NCBI GenBank assembly: GCA_030064795.1
Contig: JASJEI010000046.1
Location: 1-41,128, forward strand
From: Pleurocapsa sp. MO_226.B13
Lineage (GTDB): Bacteria; Cyanobacteriota; Cyanobacteriia; Cyanobacteriales; Xenococcaceae
Direction: 5' to 3'
DNA length: 41,128 nt
Positions 1 through 7,718 of the stretch are shown here, piece after piece (positions within the stretch are counted from its first letter, which is position 1; the number at the start of each line of letters is the position of its first letter). The notes under the pieces were generated by a model, which was given only the letters and a program-made list of their open reading frames with translations, did no database searches and was not told the DNA's origin. The translations under genes and the position numbers were made by a program.

Positions 1-1
1 T

Positions 2-328
2 CATGCAGCCATAACCCTATCCTGGGATCGTTTGGTTACCCTCAATGATTTTAATCGCAACCACAGATACGATCGGGGGGAAACATTTCGCGATCGCGGT
101 TTAAATAATTTAGATGTTTATCTGATCCCTGTTGAGGAAGAAAGCAATATGCGCAATGTCTGTTCTTCTTCGAGTCCAGAAGATAGCGTGGAGCATATTT
201 TTTGCCGGATCCCAGCCACTGGACGTTACAAAATTCGCGTTTACTACCGCCACCAGTTTAACGAACCCGAACAAGCCTATGGTTTAGCTTGGTGGACGGT
301 GGCTCAAGGAACGAGGAACGAGGAATGA
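2..328 (+). CDS. C-terminal part of an unidentified, probably exported protein (5' end outside window)
   Basis: The reading frame is open from the first complete codon of the window, so this is the 3' end of a longer gene; a TTG at 32 is in frame but has no reason to be the true start. About 108 residues are visible. They alternate hydrophobic and polar residues (ITLSWDR, VYLIPVEEE, GRYKIRVYYRHQ, YGLAWWTV), which suggests a beta-sandwich such as the accessory domains at the ends of secreted cyanobacterial proteases. That assignment is inference. Two cysteines (in RNVCSSS and HIFCRIP) could form a disulfide. The last five residues (TRNEE) and the TGA stop are encoded by a heptanucleotide tandem repeat, so the original C-terminus may have been shifted by repeat expansion. 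The gene converges on rplI. Confidence 0.55.
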   Translation, partial: HAAITLSWDRLVTLNDFNRNHRYDRGETFRDRGLNNLDVYLIPVEEESNMRNVCSSSSPEDSVEHIFCRIPATGRYKIRVYYRHQFNEPEQAYGLAWWTVAQGTRNEE

Positions 329-360
329 GGAACGAGGAATAAGGAACGAGGAACGAGGAG
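307..360. repeat. Heptanucleotide tandem repeat (AGGAACG)n
   Basis: Seven full units of AGGAACG or close variants (AGGAATG, AGGAATA) run from 307 to 355, followed by a partial unit. The stop codon of the upstream gene (326-328) lies in the third unit. This matches the short tandemly repeated repetitive (STRR) class described in cyanobacteria. A related array occurs at 3673-3700. Confidence 0.85.
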
Positions 361-407
361 AATCGCGATCGCCTTTTGATTTTTGACTTCACATACTCCT
401 CGTTCCT
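349..407. terminator. Large inverted repeat between convergent genes, possible bidirectional terminator
   Basis: AGGAACGAGGAG at 349-360 is exactly complementary to CTCCTCGTTCCT at 396-407. This gives a 12-bp stem with a 35-nt loop that contains a HIP1 site. It sits between the end of the first gene and the end of rplI, which converge here. No long T-tract follows on either side, so a termination role is an inference. Confidence 0.4.
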
Positions 408-420
408 TGCTTCTAATTCC

Positions 421-879
421 TTAAAGGGGAATCACTTGAAAATCTACAGTGGCGGTGACTTCTGGGTGTAATTTTACTGTTGCTTGGTAGTCGCCAGTCG
501 TGCTGATGTCGGGAACTTCGATACCACGGCGATCTACTTCCATACCTGCTTGCTGTTTGATTATATCGGCAATTTCCTGGGTAGTCACAGTACCAAAAAT
601 GGCGTTTTCTTCTCCTACTTGTTTGCGGACGGTTAGTTTACCAATAGTTTTGAAAGCAACTTTTTTGTTTTCTGCTGCTTGTCTTTCGGCTAGTTTTTGT
701 TGTCTTTCTCTTTCTCTTCTAAGTTCGACCTGTTTGATAATTCCCTTAGTCGCGATATTAGCTAAACCTTGGGGGATAAGATAGTTACGAGCATAACCAG
801 GAGCGACTTCTACAAGATCGCCATTATTGCCCAATTTACTGACGCTTTGATTTAAAATTACAGATACACGCTTTGCCAT
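421..879 (-). CDS. rplI: 50S ribosomal protein L9
   Basis: A component of the large ribosomal subunit: it binds 23S rRNA through its N-terminal domain and reaches out through a long helix to a C-terminal domain. The 152-residue length is normal. The N-terminal signature is visible (GNNGDLVEVAPGYARNYLIPQGLA region, residues 18-41), followed by the charged connecting helix (RRERERQQKLAERQAAENKK, about 54-73) and the C-terminal domain with a typical FGTVTTQEIADII segment. The start is supported by AGGAGA about 12 bases upstream. It converges on the preceding gene and has its own upstream region shared with sppA. Confidence 0.97.
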   Translation of the reverse strand: MAKRVSVILNQSVSKLGNNGDLVEVAPGYARNYLIPQGLANIATKGIIKQVELRRERERQQKLAERQAAENKKVAFKTIGKLTVRKQVGEENAIFGTVTTQEIADIIKQQAGMEVDRRGIEVPDISTTGDYQATVKLHPEVTATVDFQVIPL

Positions 880-1082
880 TTTTATTTAAATTCTCCTATA
901 CAGATTACATTGCGATCGCACTCAGAACTTCTTATTATATCAGCCCGCTTGGCAAAAAGTATAGTTAAAAAACTCAAAATTGAGGGGGATCGTGAACCAG
1001 ATCGAGATCGGTTAAAATTCAATTTAGGGAAAACAACTGACTGCCCTAATTAACTCATAACTATAATATCTGATTCTTTTTA

Positions 1083-1907
1083 ATGATCTGGCCGTTCAAC
1101 AAAAACAAAAAACAAATTGCACGAATTGAAATTACTGGTGCGATCGCTTCTGAAACTCGCAAACAAGTTCTCAAAGCTTTTAAAACCATTGAAGAGAAGA
1201 AATTTCCCGCTCTGTTGCTGCGGATCGATTCTCCTGGGGGTACGGTAGCAGATTCTCATGAGATTTTTACAGCCTTACAAAGACTCCAGGAAGATAAAGA
1301 CGTTAAGGTAGTGGCCAGCTTTGGTAATATCTCCGCTTCGGGAGGAGTTTATATTGGTGTAGGGGCAAAGCATATTGTTTCTAACCCAGGCACGATTACG
1401 GGGAGCATCGGAGTTATTTTAAGAGGTAACAATTTAGAACGTCTTTTAGATAAGGTGGGAGTGTCTTTTAAGGTGGTTAAATCTGGCCCTTACAAAGATA
1501 TTTTGGCGTTCGATCGCGAATTAACGGGGGAAGAAGAACTGATCCTGCAACAGCTAATTGATGTTAGCTACGGTCAATTTGTTGCCACTGTCGCCAAGGG
1601 AAGAGGCTTAGATGAAGAGACTGTCAAATCTTTTGCTGATGGTCGAGTATTTACTGGCGAACAGGCTTTAGAATTGGGTTTGGTAGACCGTTTGGGTACA
1701 GAAGAAGATGCTCGTCGTTGGGCCGCACAATTAGCAGGTTTAGACCCCGAAAAAACTGAATGCTTCAACATAGAAGAACCCAAACCGTTGATCGATCGCT
1801 TTATTCCTGGTAGAAGCCAAACTAAAACTGGAATTGGCATGGCGATCGACTCGTTACAGTTTGACTTAGCTACCAGTGGTATGCCTTTGTGGTTATATCG
1901 ACCCTAA
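1083..1907 (+). CDS. sppA: Signal peptide peptidase SppA (S49 serine protease)
   Basis: A protease of family S49 that degrades signal peptides remaining in the membrane after protein export. At 274 residues it is the short, single-domain form. The nucleophile is likely Ser86 in ISASGGVYI. The general base is likely Lys138 in SGPYKDI; the 52-residue spacing matches the Ser/Lys dyad of Bacillus SppA. The substrate-loop motif IDSPGGTV is at about 48-55 and the family motif NPGTITGSIGVI at about 101-112. The N-terminus lacks a strong transmembrane helix, so the protein may be soluble or peripheral; some cyanobacterial SppA proteins also lack one. The gene is followed on the same strand by aroH. 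Confidence 0.93.
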   Translation: MIWPFNKNKKQIARIEITGAIASETRKQVLKAFKTIEEKKFPALLLRIDSPGGTVADSHEIFTALQRLQEDKDVKVVASFGNISASGGVYIGVGAKHIVSNPGTITGSIGVILRGNNLERLLDKVGVSFKVVKSGPYKDILAFDRELTGEEELILQQLIDVSYGQFVATVAKGRGLDEETVKSFADGRVFTGEQALELGLVDRLGTEEDARRWAAQLAGLDPEKTECFNIEEPKPLIDRFIPGRSQTKTGIGMAIDSLQFDLATSGMPLWLYRP

Positions 1908-1999
1908 GTTTGGTTTACTTCGACCGATTGAATCAACTCTGCAATAATATTGTGATGTTGAATAATATTCAAACTCAAAAGATAAGGGAGAAAAAGATA

Positions 2000-2383
2000 G
2001 TGGAGTGGAAAGTACGTGGCATTCGTGGCGCAACGACTGTTACTGACAATACGGTTTCAGCAATGACAGCTGCCGTTAATGAACTACTCGATGAAATTGA
2101 AGCTCACAATCAATTTCAGACTAAAGATATAGTTTGCGTATTTTTTACTACCACTACCGATCTCGATGCTATGTTTCCTGCTGCTGCTGCGAGAAAACGT
2201 TCTGGTTGGAATTATGTGCCTCTACTCGATCTACAGCAAATGCACGTCAAAGGTAGTTTGGAACGCTGTATTAGAGTCTTGGTTCAAGTCAATACTCCTT
2301 GTTCCCAGTCGGCAATTGTGCATCGCTATCTGCACCAGGCGCGACATCTACGTCCAGATATCAGTTTTCCCATTCACCAGTAA
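2000..2383 (+). CDS. aroH: Chorismate mutase, AroH type
   Basis: Converts chorismate to prephenate, the first committed step to phenylalanine and tyrosine. I chose the GTG at 2000: AAGGGAG lies nine bases upstream, the protein is then 127 residues (the normal AroH length), and it begins MEWKVRGIRGATTV, the family N-terminus. The frame is open further upstream, but that extension has no homology I recognise. Arginines expected in the active site are present (Arg6/Arg9 region, and the GSLERCIRVLV segment around residues 85-95). The segment that reads CMQEMD in Bacillus AroH reads DLQQMH here, so the catalytic Glu78 position appears to be Gln. I recall similar sequences in other cyanobacteria but cannot check that. 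It converges on ackA. Confidence 0.92.
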   Translation: MEWKVRGIRGATTVTDNTVSAMTAAVNELLDEIEAHNQFQTKDIVCVFFTTTTDLDAMFPAAAARKRSGWNYVPLLDLQQMHVKGSLERCIRVLVQVNTPCSQSAIVHRYLHQARHLRPDISFPIHQ

Positions 2384-2403
2384 TACTTACTATACTTACT
2401 ATT

Positions 2404-3627
2404 TCAAAACGACGGACATTTAAATCTAGAGTAAATCGAACTAGCTGCGGTAGCGATCGCCCAGACTTCCTGGGTATGAATTACTAAAATTTGTACCTGA
2501 GAATTTTCCGCAGCGATATTTTCGTCTACAGGATCGGCATTGTTTTTAGCTGTATCCAACTGCAAACCTAAATAGGACAAACCCGCACAGGTTTTTTCCC
2601 GCAGCCTACTCTGGTTTTCTCCAGCCCCCGCCGTAAACACTAAGACATCTAAACCATTGAGACTAGCAGCCATTGCACCGATCGCTTTTATCAGTCGATA
2701 AAGATAAATATCATAAGCTAGTTGGGCTTGAGCGTTACCATTACTCATTTCCTCAACGATCGTTCTCACATCATTGGATACGCCACTGACTCCTTGCAAA
2801 CCAGATTCTTGATTTAGGATTTGACTAATTTCCTCGGCATCCATGCCATATTCTTGGATCATGTAGATTGGAATTTGCGGATCGATCGAACCGCAACGAG
2901 TACCCATCATCAATCCTTCCAGGGGAGAAAAGCCCATTGTCGTGTCAATACAAATACCATCCTCGATCGCAGCTAAAGAACAACCATTACCTACATGACA
3001 GGTAACAATTTTCAGAGATTCTAACGGCTGTTGCAGAATTTGGGCGGTACGGTGGGCGCAATACTGATGAGAAATACCGTGAAATCCATAACGTTGAATT
3101 CCTTGTTCGTAGAATTTATAAGGGATGGGATAAACTTTTGCTGTTTCGGGAATTGTGCTGTGAAAAGCAGTATCAAATACGGCAACTTGGGGGACTTGGG
3201 GTAATATTGCTTCTATGGCATTGATACCCTCCAGATTAGCAGGGTTATGACTGGGGGCGAGGGGAATCAAATCGGCGATCGCATCTTTAACCTCAGCATC
3301 AATTATTGTCGGCTGGCTGTATTTTGTCCCGCCATGAACTACCCGATGACCAACTAGATCTATTTCATCCAGGCTATCCAAAACCTTGGTTTCCCCTTCA
3401 ACTAAAGTATCTAAAAGAACTTTTAAAGCCGTATCGCGATCTTCCAGCTCAATTTCCCCTTCGCGATCGTTACTCGCAACAGTCAGAATTCCACCCTGTT
3501 CGGTCACTGACCAATCAATATCTGCTTCCCATAAAGGTTTGAGAGGTGTCTCTGATATCGATTCGCCCAAACTGTAAAGACAGCTTTTCTGGCTACTAGA
3601 ACCAGCATTGAGAACTAAAACAATCAT
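2404..3627 (-). CDS. ackA: Acetate kinase
   Basis: Catalyses acetyl phosphate + ADP to acetate + ATP, reversibly, in the cytoplasm. All family motifs are visible in order: LVLNAGSSSQK at the N-terminus, VVHGG, AFHSTIP, RYGFHGISHQY, CHVGNGCSLAAI, GFSPLEGLMMGTRCGSIDP and FTAGAGENQSRLR. I start at the ATG at 3627 (MIVLVLNAGSSS, 407 residues). A TTG ten codons upstream gives an extension not expected in the family. The phosphoketolase encoded about 4 kb away produces acetyl phosphate, so the two enzymes can form a phosphoketolase-acetate kinase route. The 5' region carries repeats (3673-3794) rather than a recognisable promoter. Confidence 0.96.
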   Translation of the reverse strand: MIVLVLNAGSSSQKSCLYSLGESISETPLKPLWEADIDWSVTEQGGILTVASNDREGEIELEDRDTALKVLLDTLVEGETKVLDSLDEIDLVGHRVVHGGTKYSQPTIIDAEVKDAIADLIPLAPSHNPANLEGINAIEAILPQVPQVAVFDTAFHSTIPETAKVYPIPYKFYEQGIQRYGFHGISHQYCAHRTAQILQQPLESLKIVTCHVGNGCSLAAIEDGICIDTTMGFSPLEGLMMGTRCGSIDPQIPIYMIQEYGMDAEEISQILNQESGLQGVSGVSNDVRTIVEEMSNGNAQAQLAYDIYLYRLIKAIGAMAASLNGLDVLVFTAGAGENQSRLREKTCAGLSYLGLQLDTAKNNADPVDENIAAENSQVQILVIHTQEVWAIATAASSIYSRFKCPSF

Positions 3628-3672
3628 GATTACTAATTGGTAAAACTCAAAAGTCAAAGGAAGTAGAGGAGA

Positions 3673-3700
3673 AGGAACAAGGAACGAGGAACGAGGAAAT
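3673..3700. repeat. Heptanucleotide tandem repeat (AGGAACG)n, second locus
   Basis: Four consecutive units: AGGAACA, AGGAACG, AGGAACG, AGGAAAT. Same family as the array at 307-360, here between the ackA start and the phosphatase end. Confidence 0.75.
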
Positions 3701-3705
3701 ACAAT

Positions 3706-3793
3706 TAACTCCGAACTCCGAATTCAGGGGCGACCCCGCGTCGGCGTAAGACGCAAGGGAATGCGCCCCTGCACGAACTCCGAACTCCGAACT
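3706..3793. repeat. Palindromic dispersed repeat flanked by CGAACTC heptamers
   Basis: CAGGGGCG at 3725-3732 pairs with CGCCCCTG at 3764-3771. The inner bases (CCCCGCGTC and GACGCAAGGG) extend the imperfect stem. Both flanks carry the heptamer (C)CGAACT in two or three copies (3710-3721 and 3773-3792). This looks like a short palindromic element embedded in a heptamer array. It reaches the stop codon of the histidine phosphatase gene. Confidence 0.7.
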
Positions 3794-4403
3794 ACTTCAG
3801 GTGAGAGCGATCGCTCAATTTTATCAATCTCGGCCCCTGTTGACAAAATTCTAAGACACTAACCGCAGCTACAGGCATATGGATGCGATCGCGATATCTT
3901 CCTACGTCTATTCCCAACAAAGAACAAAGCATGATGCGAATAGTCGCTTTATGGGAAACCACTAATACATTACCATCGGGATAAGTTGATTCGATCTCTT
4001 CAATTACTTCCGAACTACGACGAGCAATATCAATGGCTCTTTCCCCTCCAGGGGGGGCATTCCAACCAGGTTCGGATTGCCAACGCACGTACTCATCATG
4101 ATATTCATGGTTAACTTCGGCAGGGGTTTTGCCTTCCCACTCGCCAAAATTGATTTCTTTTAGACCATCGCGCAGTTGCATTTCCATACCCACTAGATCG
4201 CAGATTGGTTTGGCGGTAGCAATAGTGCGACGCATTGGGCTAGAAAAAATGGTTTGCCAAGGTACAGACTGGTATGCCACGGCAAAGTCTTTTGCCATTA
4301 TCATTCCTTCTGGGGTTAGTTCCACATCGGAAGTTCCACAAAAACCGCCCGTCTTGCTAGCAACGGTTTCGCCGTGTCGGAGAAAGTAGATATTTAAAGT
4401 CAT
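3792..4403 (-). CDS. Histidine phosphatase family protein (phosphoglycerate-mutase-like)
   Basis: A 203-residue member of histidine phosphatase branch 1. The N-terminal motif YFLRHGET carries the phospho-accepting His10 next to Arg9. A second arginine lies in SSPMRRTIATA, the acid segment is NFGEWEGK, and the second catalytic histidine is in VLVVSHKATIRIML near residue 150. The family includes cofactor-dependent phosphoglycerate mutases and broad-specificity or cobalamin-pathway phosphatases (CobC-like). The substrate cannot be read from the sequence. The length fits a phosphatase rather than the ~230-250-residue mutase. It stands alone on the minus strand, downstream of the decayed toxin-antitoxin locus. 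Confidence 0.88.
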   Translation of the reverse strand: MTLNIYFLRHGETVASKTGGFCGTSDVELTPEGMIMAKDFAVAYQSVPWQTIFSSPMRRTIATAKPICDLVGMEMQLRDGLKEINFGEWEGKTPAEVNHEYHDEYVRWQSEPGWNAPPGGERAIDIARRSSEVIEEIESTYPDGNVLVVSHKATIRIMLCSLLGIDVGRYRDRIHMPVAAVSVLEFCQQGPRLIKLSDRSHLK

Positions 4404-4561
4404 TGAATTTGAGATAGCTTTATTTGAGTTTATTAATTTTTAGCTGTTAGCAAGTAGTTACTACAGATAACCTAGAGAAGAATAATGAACTATCATAAAA
4501 TAGGTCGAGCCTAATTATTACAGATCTATTAAATAACTGCGTTTAAATTAAATTGACGATC

Positions 4562-4787
4562 GTGAACCCCCCCCGATTTAACTTTTGATGAAATATTAAA
4601 TAATGTCGAATCTTTGACTATTGAAGACCAAGATTTATTATTTGAAATCGTACAAAAGCGACGAACTGAAACTAGAAGAGAATTAATCGCTAAAAATGCC
4701 CAAGAAACTATTAAATCATTCCAAAATGGCACTGCCAGTAAGGGAAGTTTAGATATTCTGAAAGCAGATTTACTAGAAGAAGAATGA
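4562..4787 (+). pseudogene. Antitoxin of a RelE/YafQ-type pair, 5' end frameshifted at a poly-C run
   Basis: Reading back from the TGA at 4785-4787, an open frame encodes FDEILNNVESLTIEDQDLLFEIVQ and a charged helical C-terminus ending ADLLEEE. This is typical of small cyanobacterial antitoxins paired with RelE-type toxins. No ATG is in frame. GTG at 4562-4564, followed by eight C bases (4567-4574), is one base out of frame; with seven C it would read VNPPDLTFDEIL in frame. The alternatives are initiation at the internal TTG (4614), or a non-functional gene. The stop overlaps the toxin ATG as ATGA (4784-4787), the usual coupled arrangement. Confidence 0.6.
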
Positions 4788-5078
4788 GAACTTTAGTTTG
4801 GGATAGCAGCTTTAAACGAGCTTTTAAACGTTCGGTTCGCAAAAATCCGCAGCTAAAAACTAAAATTTTTGTAGTTTTAGAATTATTGCTAGAAAATCCC
4901 TACAATCCTACTTTAAAAGCTCATAAACTCAAGGGCAGATTAGATGGGTTGTGGGCTTGTTGGGTAGAATACGACTGCCGAATCATTTATACTTTTTTAT
5001 ACTTTTAGATCCAGTAATGATTCTGGAGAAGAGTTTATTTTGCTAATCGACATTGGTACTCATGACGAAGTTTATTAA
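4784..5078 (+). pseudogene. RelE/YafQ-type toxin disrupted by a 10-bp tandem duplication
   Basis: The frame from ATG 4784 encodes a typical toxin of the RelE/ParE fold (LVWDSSFKRAFKR, HKLKGRLDGLWACWVEYDCRIIYTF) but stops early at 5006-5008. The sequence TTTATACTTT occurs twice in tandem at 4986-4995 and 4996-5005. Removing one copy restores the frame through SSNDSGEEFILLIDIGTHDEVY and a TAA at 5076-5078, exactly the expected family C-terminus. The intact toxin would be an mRNA interferase held in check by the upstream antitoxin. As written the toxin is truncated to 74 residues and lacks its last beta strand. Its restored stop overlaps the convergent glgP stop. Confidence 0.78.
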
Positions 5079-7654
5079 TTAGCTTGTAATCCAGCTTCAG
5101 CTTGAGAATACTCACTCAATTCAATTGGTACGGCTTTTGCTTGCCAAATATCCTCGCAGTATTCTCGAATAGAGCGATCGCTAGAGAATCTGCCCATCCG
5201 CGCTACATTGAGGATCGACATCCGAGTCCAGTTTTCTCGCTCTTTATAGGCTTTATCTACTCGCTCTTGGCATTCGATATAGGATTGGTAGTCGGCTAGT
5301 AAAAGAAAGGGATCTTGATGGAGTAGGTTGTTAACCAGAGGTTGAAATAGTTCTCGTAGCGAAGCCATGCCGTTAGCCGAAGGTGTACCCTTTAGGGTAG
5401 GCTTATCGCCGTTAGAAAAGTCCCCCGCAGGCAGGCGATCGATAACAGTCTTTAGTTCGTCGTTACGAGCATAGTATTCATAGGGATTGTAACCCCGATC
5501 TTTTAGTCGATCTACCTCGTCACTTTTTAAGCCAAATAAAAAGAAATTCTCTTCTCCCACTTCCTGACGAATTTCCACATTTGCCCCATCTAGAGTACCA
5601 ATAGTTAGTCCGCCGTTGAGGGCAAATTTCATATTACCCGTACCCGATGCTTCTTTCCCCGCCATGGAAATTTGTTCGGATAAATCGGCAGCAGGATAGA
5701 CTCGTTGGGCTAATTTGACGTTGTAGTCTGGCAGAAAAACTACCTTGAGGCGATCGCCAATATCGGGATCGTTGTTGACTACTTCCCCGACAGAGTTAAT
5801 TAGTTTAATGATTAACTTCGCCATATAGTACCCTGGTGCAGCTTTGCCACCAAAGAAAAAGGTACGGGGAACAATATCTAAGTCGGGATTTTGTTTGAGA
5901 CGGTTGTAGAGGGTGATGATATAGAGTACGTTGAGATGCTGACGCTTGTATTCGTGGATGCGTTTGACTTGGATATCGAATAAAGATTCGGGATTAACAG
6001 TAATGCCTAGCTTTTGGGCGGTATAGTCGGTTAAGTCTTGTTTGACTGCTTGTTTGACTCCGCGCCACTGTTGTCTGAATTCGGGGTCATCTGCTAAAGA
6101 TTCGAGTTGTTTTAGTTCTGCTAGATTTTTAATCCAGCGATCGCCAATTTTTTCGGTAATTAACTCGCTTAGTCTGGGGTTACTCAAGACCATCCAGCGA
6201 CGGGGGGTAACACCGTTGGTTTTACTATTAAACTTTTCGGGAAACAGTTCGTAGAAGTCTTTGAGAACGCTTTCTTTTAGTAGTTTGGTATGTAACTCCG
6301 CTACGCCATTAATTGCATGAGAACCAACACAAGCTAGATGCGCCATACGGACGTATTTGCCGTCAGCTTCGTCGATTAAAGAGAGTTTGGCTAATTTTTC
6401 CTTATTTTTAGGATATTGTTCCTCAACTCGCTCTAAAAATCTTTGATTGATTTCGTAGATGATTTCCAGATGTCTGGGTAGCAAAGAACCAAACAAATCT
6501 AGCGACCATTTTTCTAAAGCTTCTGGTAATAGAGTATGGTTGGTGTAGCCCAGGGTATTCTGGGTAATATTCCAAGCTTTGTCCCAATCTAGATGGTGTT
6601 CGTCTACTAAAAGACGCATCAATTCCGCCACGGCGATCGCGGGATGGGTATCGTTAAGTTGGGCTGCAAATTTGTCGTGGAAGTTATCTAAGCTATCTGA
6701 CTCTATTAAATGGACGCGAATCATATCCTGCAAGGAACAGGAGACAAAAAAGTATTGTTGCTGGAGACGCAGCTTTTTACCTTTAGTTAATTCATCATTG
6801 GGATAGAGAACTTTGGTCAGGTTTTCGGACACTACCTTGTTATCTACTGCACCATAATAATCACCCTGATTGAACTTAGTAAAGTCGAAAGATTTACAGG
6901 CTTCTGCTTTCCACAACCGCAGGGTGTTGACAGTATTTACCTGATAGCCCGAAATGGGCGTATCGTAAGGAACGCCCTGCAAAACATAACCTGGTATCCA
7001 ACGAACCCTGTAGTTCCCCGCTTCATCGGTATAAGCTTCGGTATGTCCTTCAAACTTAACTGATACCGTAGCTTCTGGACGGGCAATTTCCCAGGGATTG
7101 CCATATTGCAGCCATTTATCGCTAATTTCGACCTGCCAACTATCTCTGATTTCTTGGTCGAAAATGCCGAATTCGTAGCGGATACCGTAACCGACCGCGG
7201 GGACTGACAAACTAGCCAAAGAATCCATATAGCAAGCTGCCAAACGACCCAAACCACCGTTACCCAAGCCTGGTTCTTCTTCCTGTTCCACCAATTCCAG
7301 AAAATTTAACCCCGACTCTTCTACCGCCTGTACTACACGGTCGTAAATTCCCAAATTAAGTAAATTATTTCTCAAATGAGGCCCGACCAAAAACTCGGCA
7401 GAAAAATAACAAACCACCTTAATTTCTGGATCGAGATAAGTTTGAGCCGTAGCCAACCAACCTTGTAGCAGGCGATCACGTACCGAATAAGCTAAAGCCA
7501 AATAATAATCATTGATAGTTGCCGTTTTAGGTAATTTACCCTGAAGATAATACAAGTTGTCAGCGATCGCTCTTTTTAAGGTAGCGACACTCAAGCCCGT
7601 GCGATCGTCTTCTATTACAATTTGCTGTTGGGATCTCTCTTGCGATATTGTCAT
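5075..7654 (-). CDS. glgP: Glycogen phosphorylase
   Basis: A PLP-dependent enzyme that releases glucose 1-phosphate from glycogen by phosphorolysis. It has 859 residues, close to the family norm. The PLP lysine is about Lys676 in EASGTGNMKFALNGG, followed by TIGTLDGANVEI. Other hallmarks are NGGLGRLAACYMDSLA (about 130-146), QLNDTHPAIAVAELMRLL and KTNGVTPRRWM. Near the C-terminus, about 20 residues (NGDKPTLKGTPSANGMASLR, encoded at 5354-5413) interrupt the usual GDFS-ELFQPL junction. They come from a palindromic dispersed repeat inserted in frame; the site is peripheral, so activity may be kept. It shares strand with the phosphoketolase gene upstream (64-bp gap). Confidence 0.96.
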   Translation of the reverse strand: MTISQERSQQQIVIEDDRTGLSVATLKRAIADNLYYLQGKLPKTATINDYYLALAYSVRDRLLQGWLATAQTYLDPEIKVVCYFSAEFLVGPHLRNNLLNLGIYDRVVQAVEESGLNFLELVEQEEEPGLGNGGLGRLAACYMDSLASLSVPAVGYGIRYEFGIFDQEIRDSWQVEISDKWLQYGNPWEIARPEATVSVKFEGHTEAYTDEAGNYRVRWIPGYVLQGVPYDTPISGYQVNTVNTLRLWKAEACKSFDFTKFNQGDYYGAVDNKVVSENLTKVLYPNDELTKGKKLRLQQQYFFVSCSLQDMIRVHLIESDSLDNFHDKFAAQLNDTHPAIAVAELMRLLVDEHHLDWDKAWNITQNTLGYTNHTLLPEALEKWSLDLFGSLLPRHLEIIYEINQRFLERVEEQYPKNKEKLAKLSLIDEADGKYVRMAHLACVGSHAINGVAELHTKLLKESVLKDFYELFPEKFNSKTNGVTPRRWMVLSNPRLSELITEKIGDRWIKNLAELKQLESLADDPEFRQQWRGVKQAVKQDLTDYTAQKLGITVNPESLFDIQVKRIHEYKRQHLNVLYIITLYNRLKQNPDLDIVPRTFFFGGKAAPGYYMAKLIIKLINSVGEVVNNDPDIGDRLKVVFLPDYNVKLAQRVYPAADLSEQISMAGKEASGTGNMKFALNGGLTIGTLDGANVEIRQEVGEENFFLFGLKSDEVDRLKDRGYNPYEYYARNDELKTVIDRLPAGDFSNGDKPTLKGTPSANGMASLRELFQPLVNNLLHQDPFLLLADYQSYIECQERVDKAYKERENWTRMSILNVARMGRFSSDRSIREYCEDIWQAKAVPIELSEYSQAEAGLQAN
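5354..5415. repeat. Palindromic repeat inserted in frame in glgP
   Basis: A 60-bp stretch (20 codons) with the core palindrome ACCCTTTAGGGT at 5387-5398. An 8-bp direct repeat, GCCGTTAG, occurs at 5369-5376 and 5408-5415. A related TACCCTTTAGGGT core is seen outside genes near 15319. The translated insert has no counterpart in the glycogen phosphorylase sequences I know. Confidence 0.65.
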
Positions 7655-7691
7655 GGCTCGTTCATCAAGTTACTCTGGTTTATTGATTAAA

Positions 7692-7711
7692 GGGCGAACA
7701 ACCGTTCGCCC
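7692..7711. repeat. Short hairpin repeat between xfp and glgP
   Basis: GGGCGAAC (7692-7699) pairs with GTTCGCCC (7704-7711) around a 4-base loop. A near copy sits at 11448-11467 between pstA and pstB. It may terminate or attenuate transcription from xfp into glgP; no U-tract is present, so that is only a possibility. Confidence 0.6.
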
Positions 7712-7718
7712 CTACTTT

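Noticed and set aside
307..360. CRISPR-like repeats
   Set aside because: Units are 7 bp with no spacers; they are simple heptamer tandem repeats.
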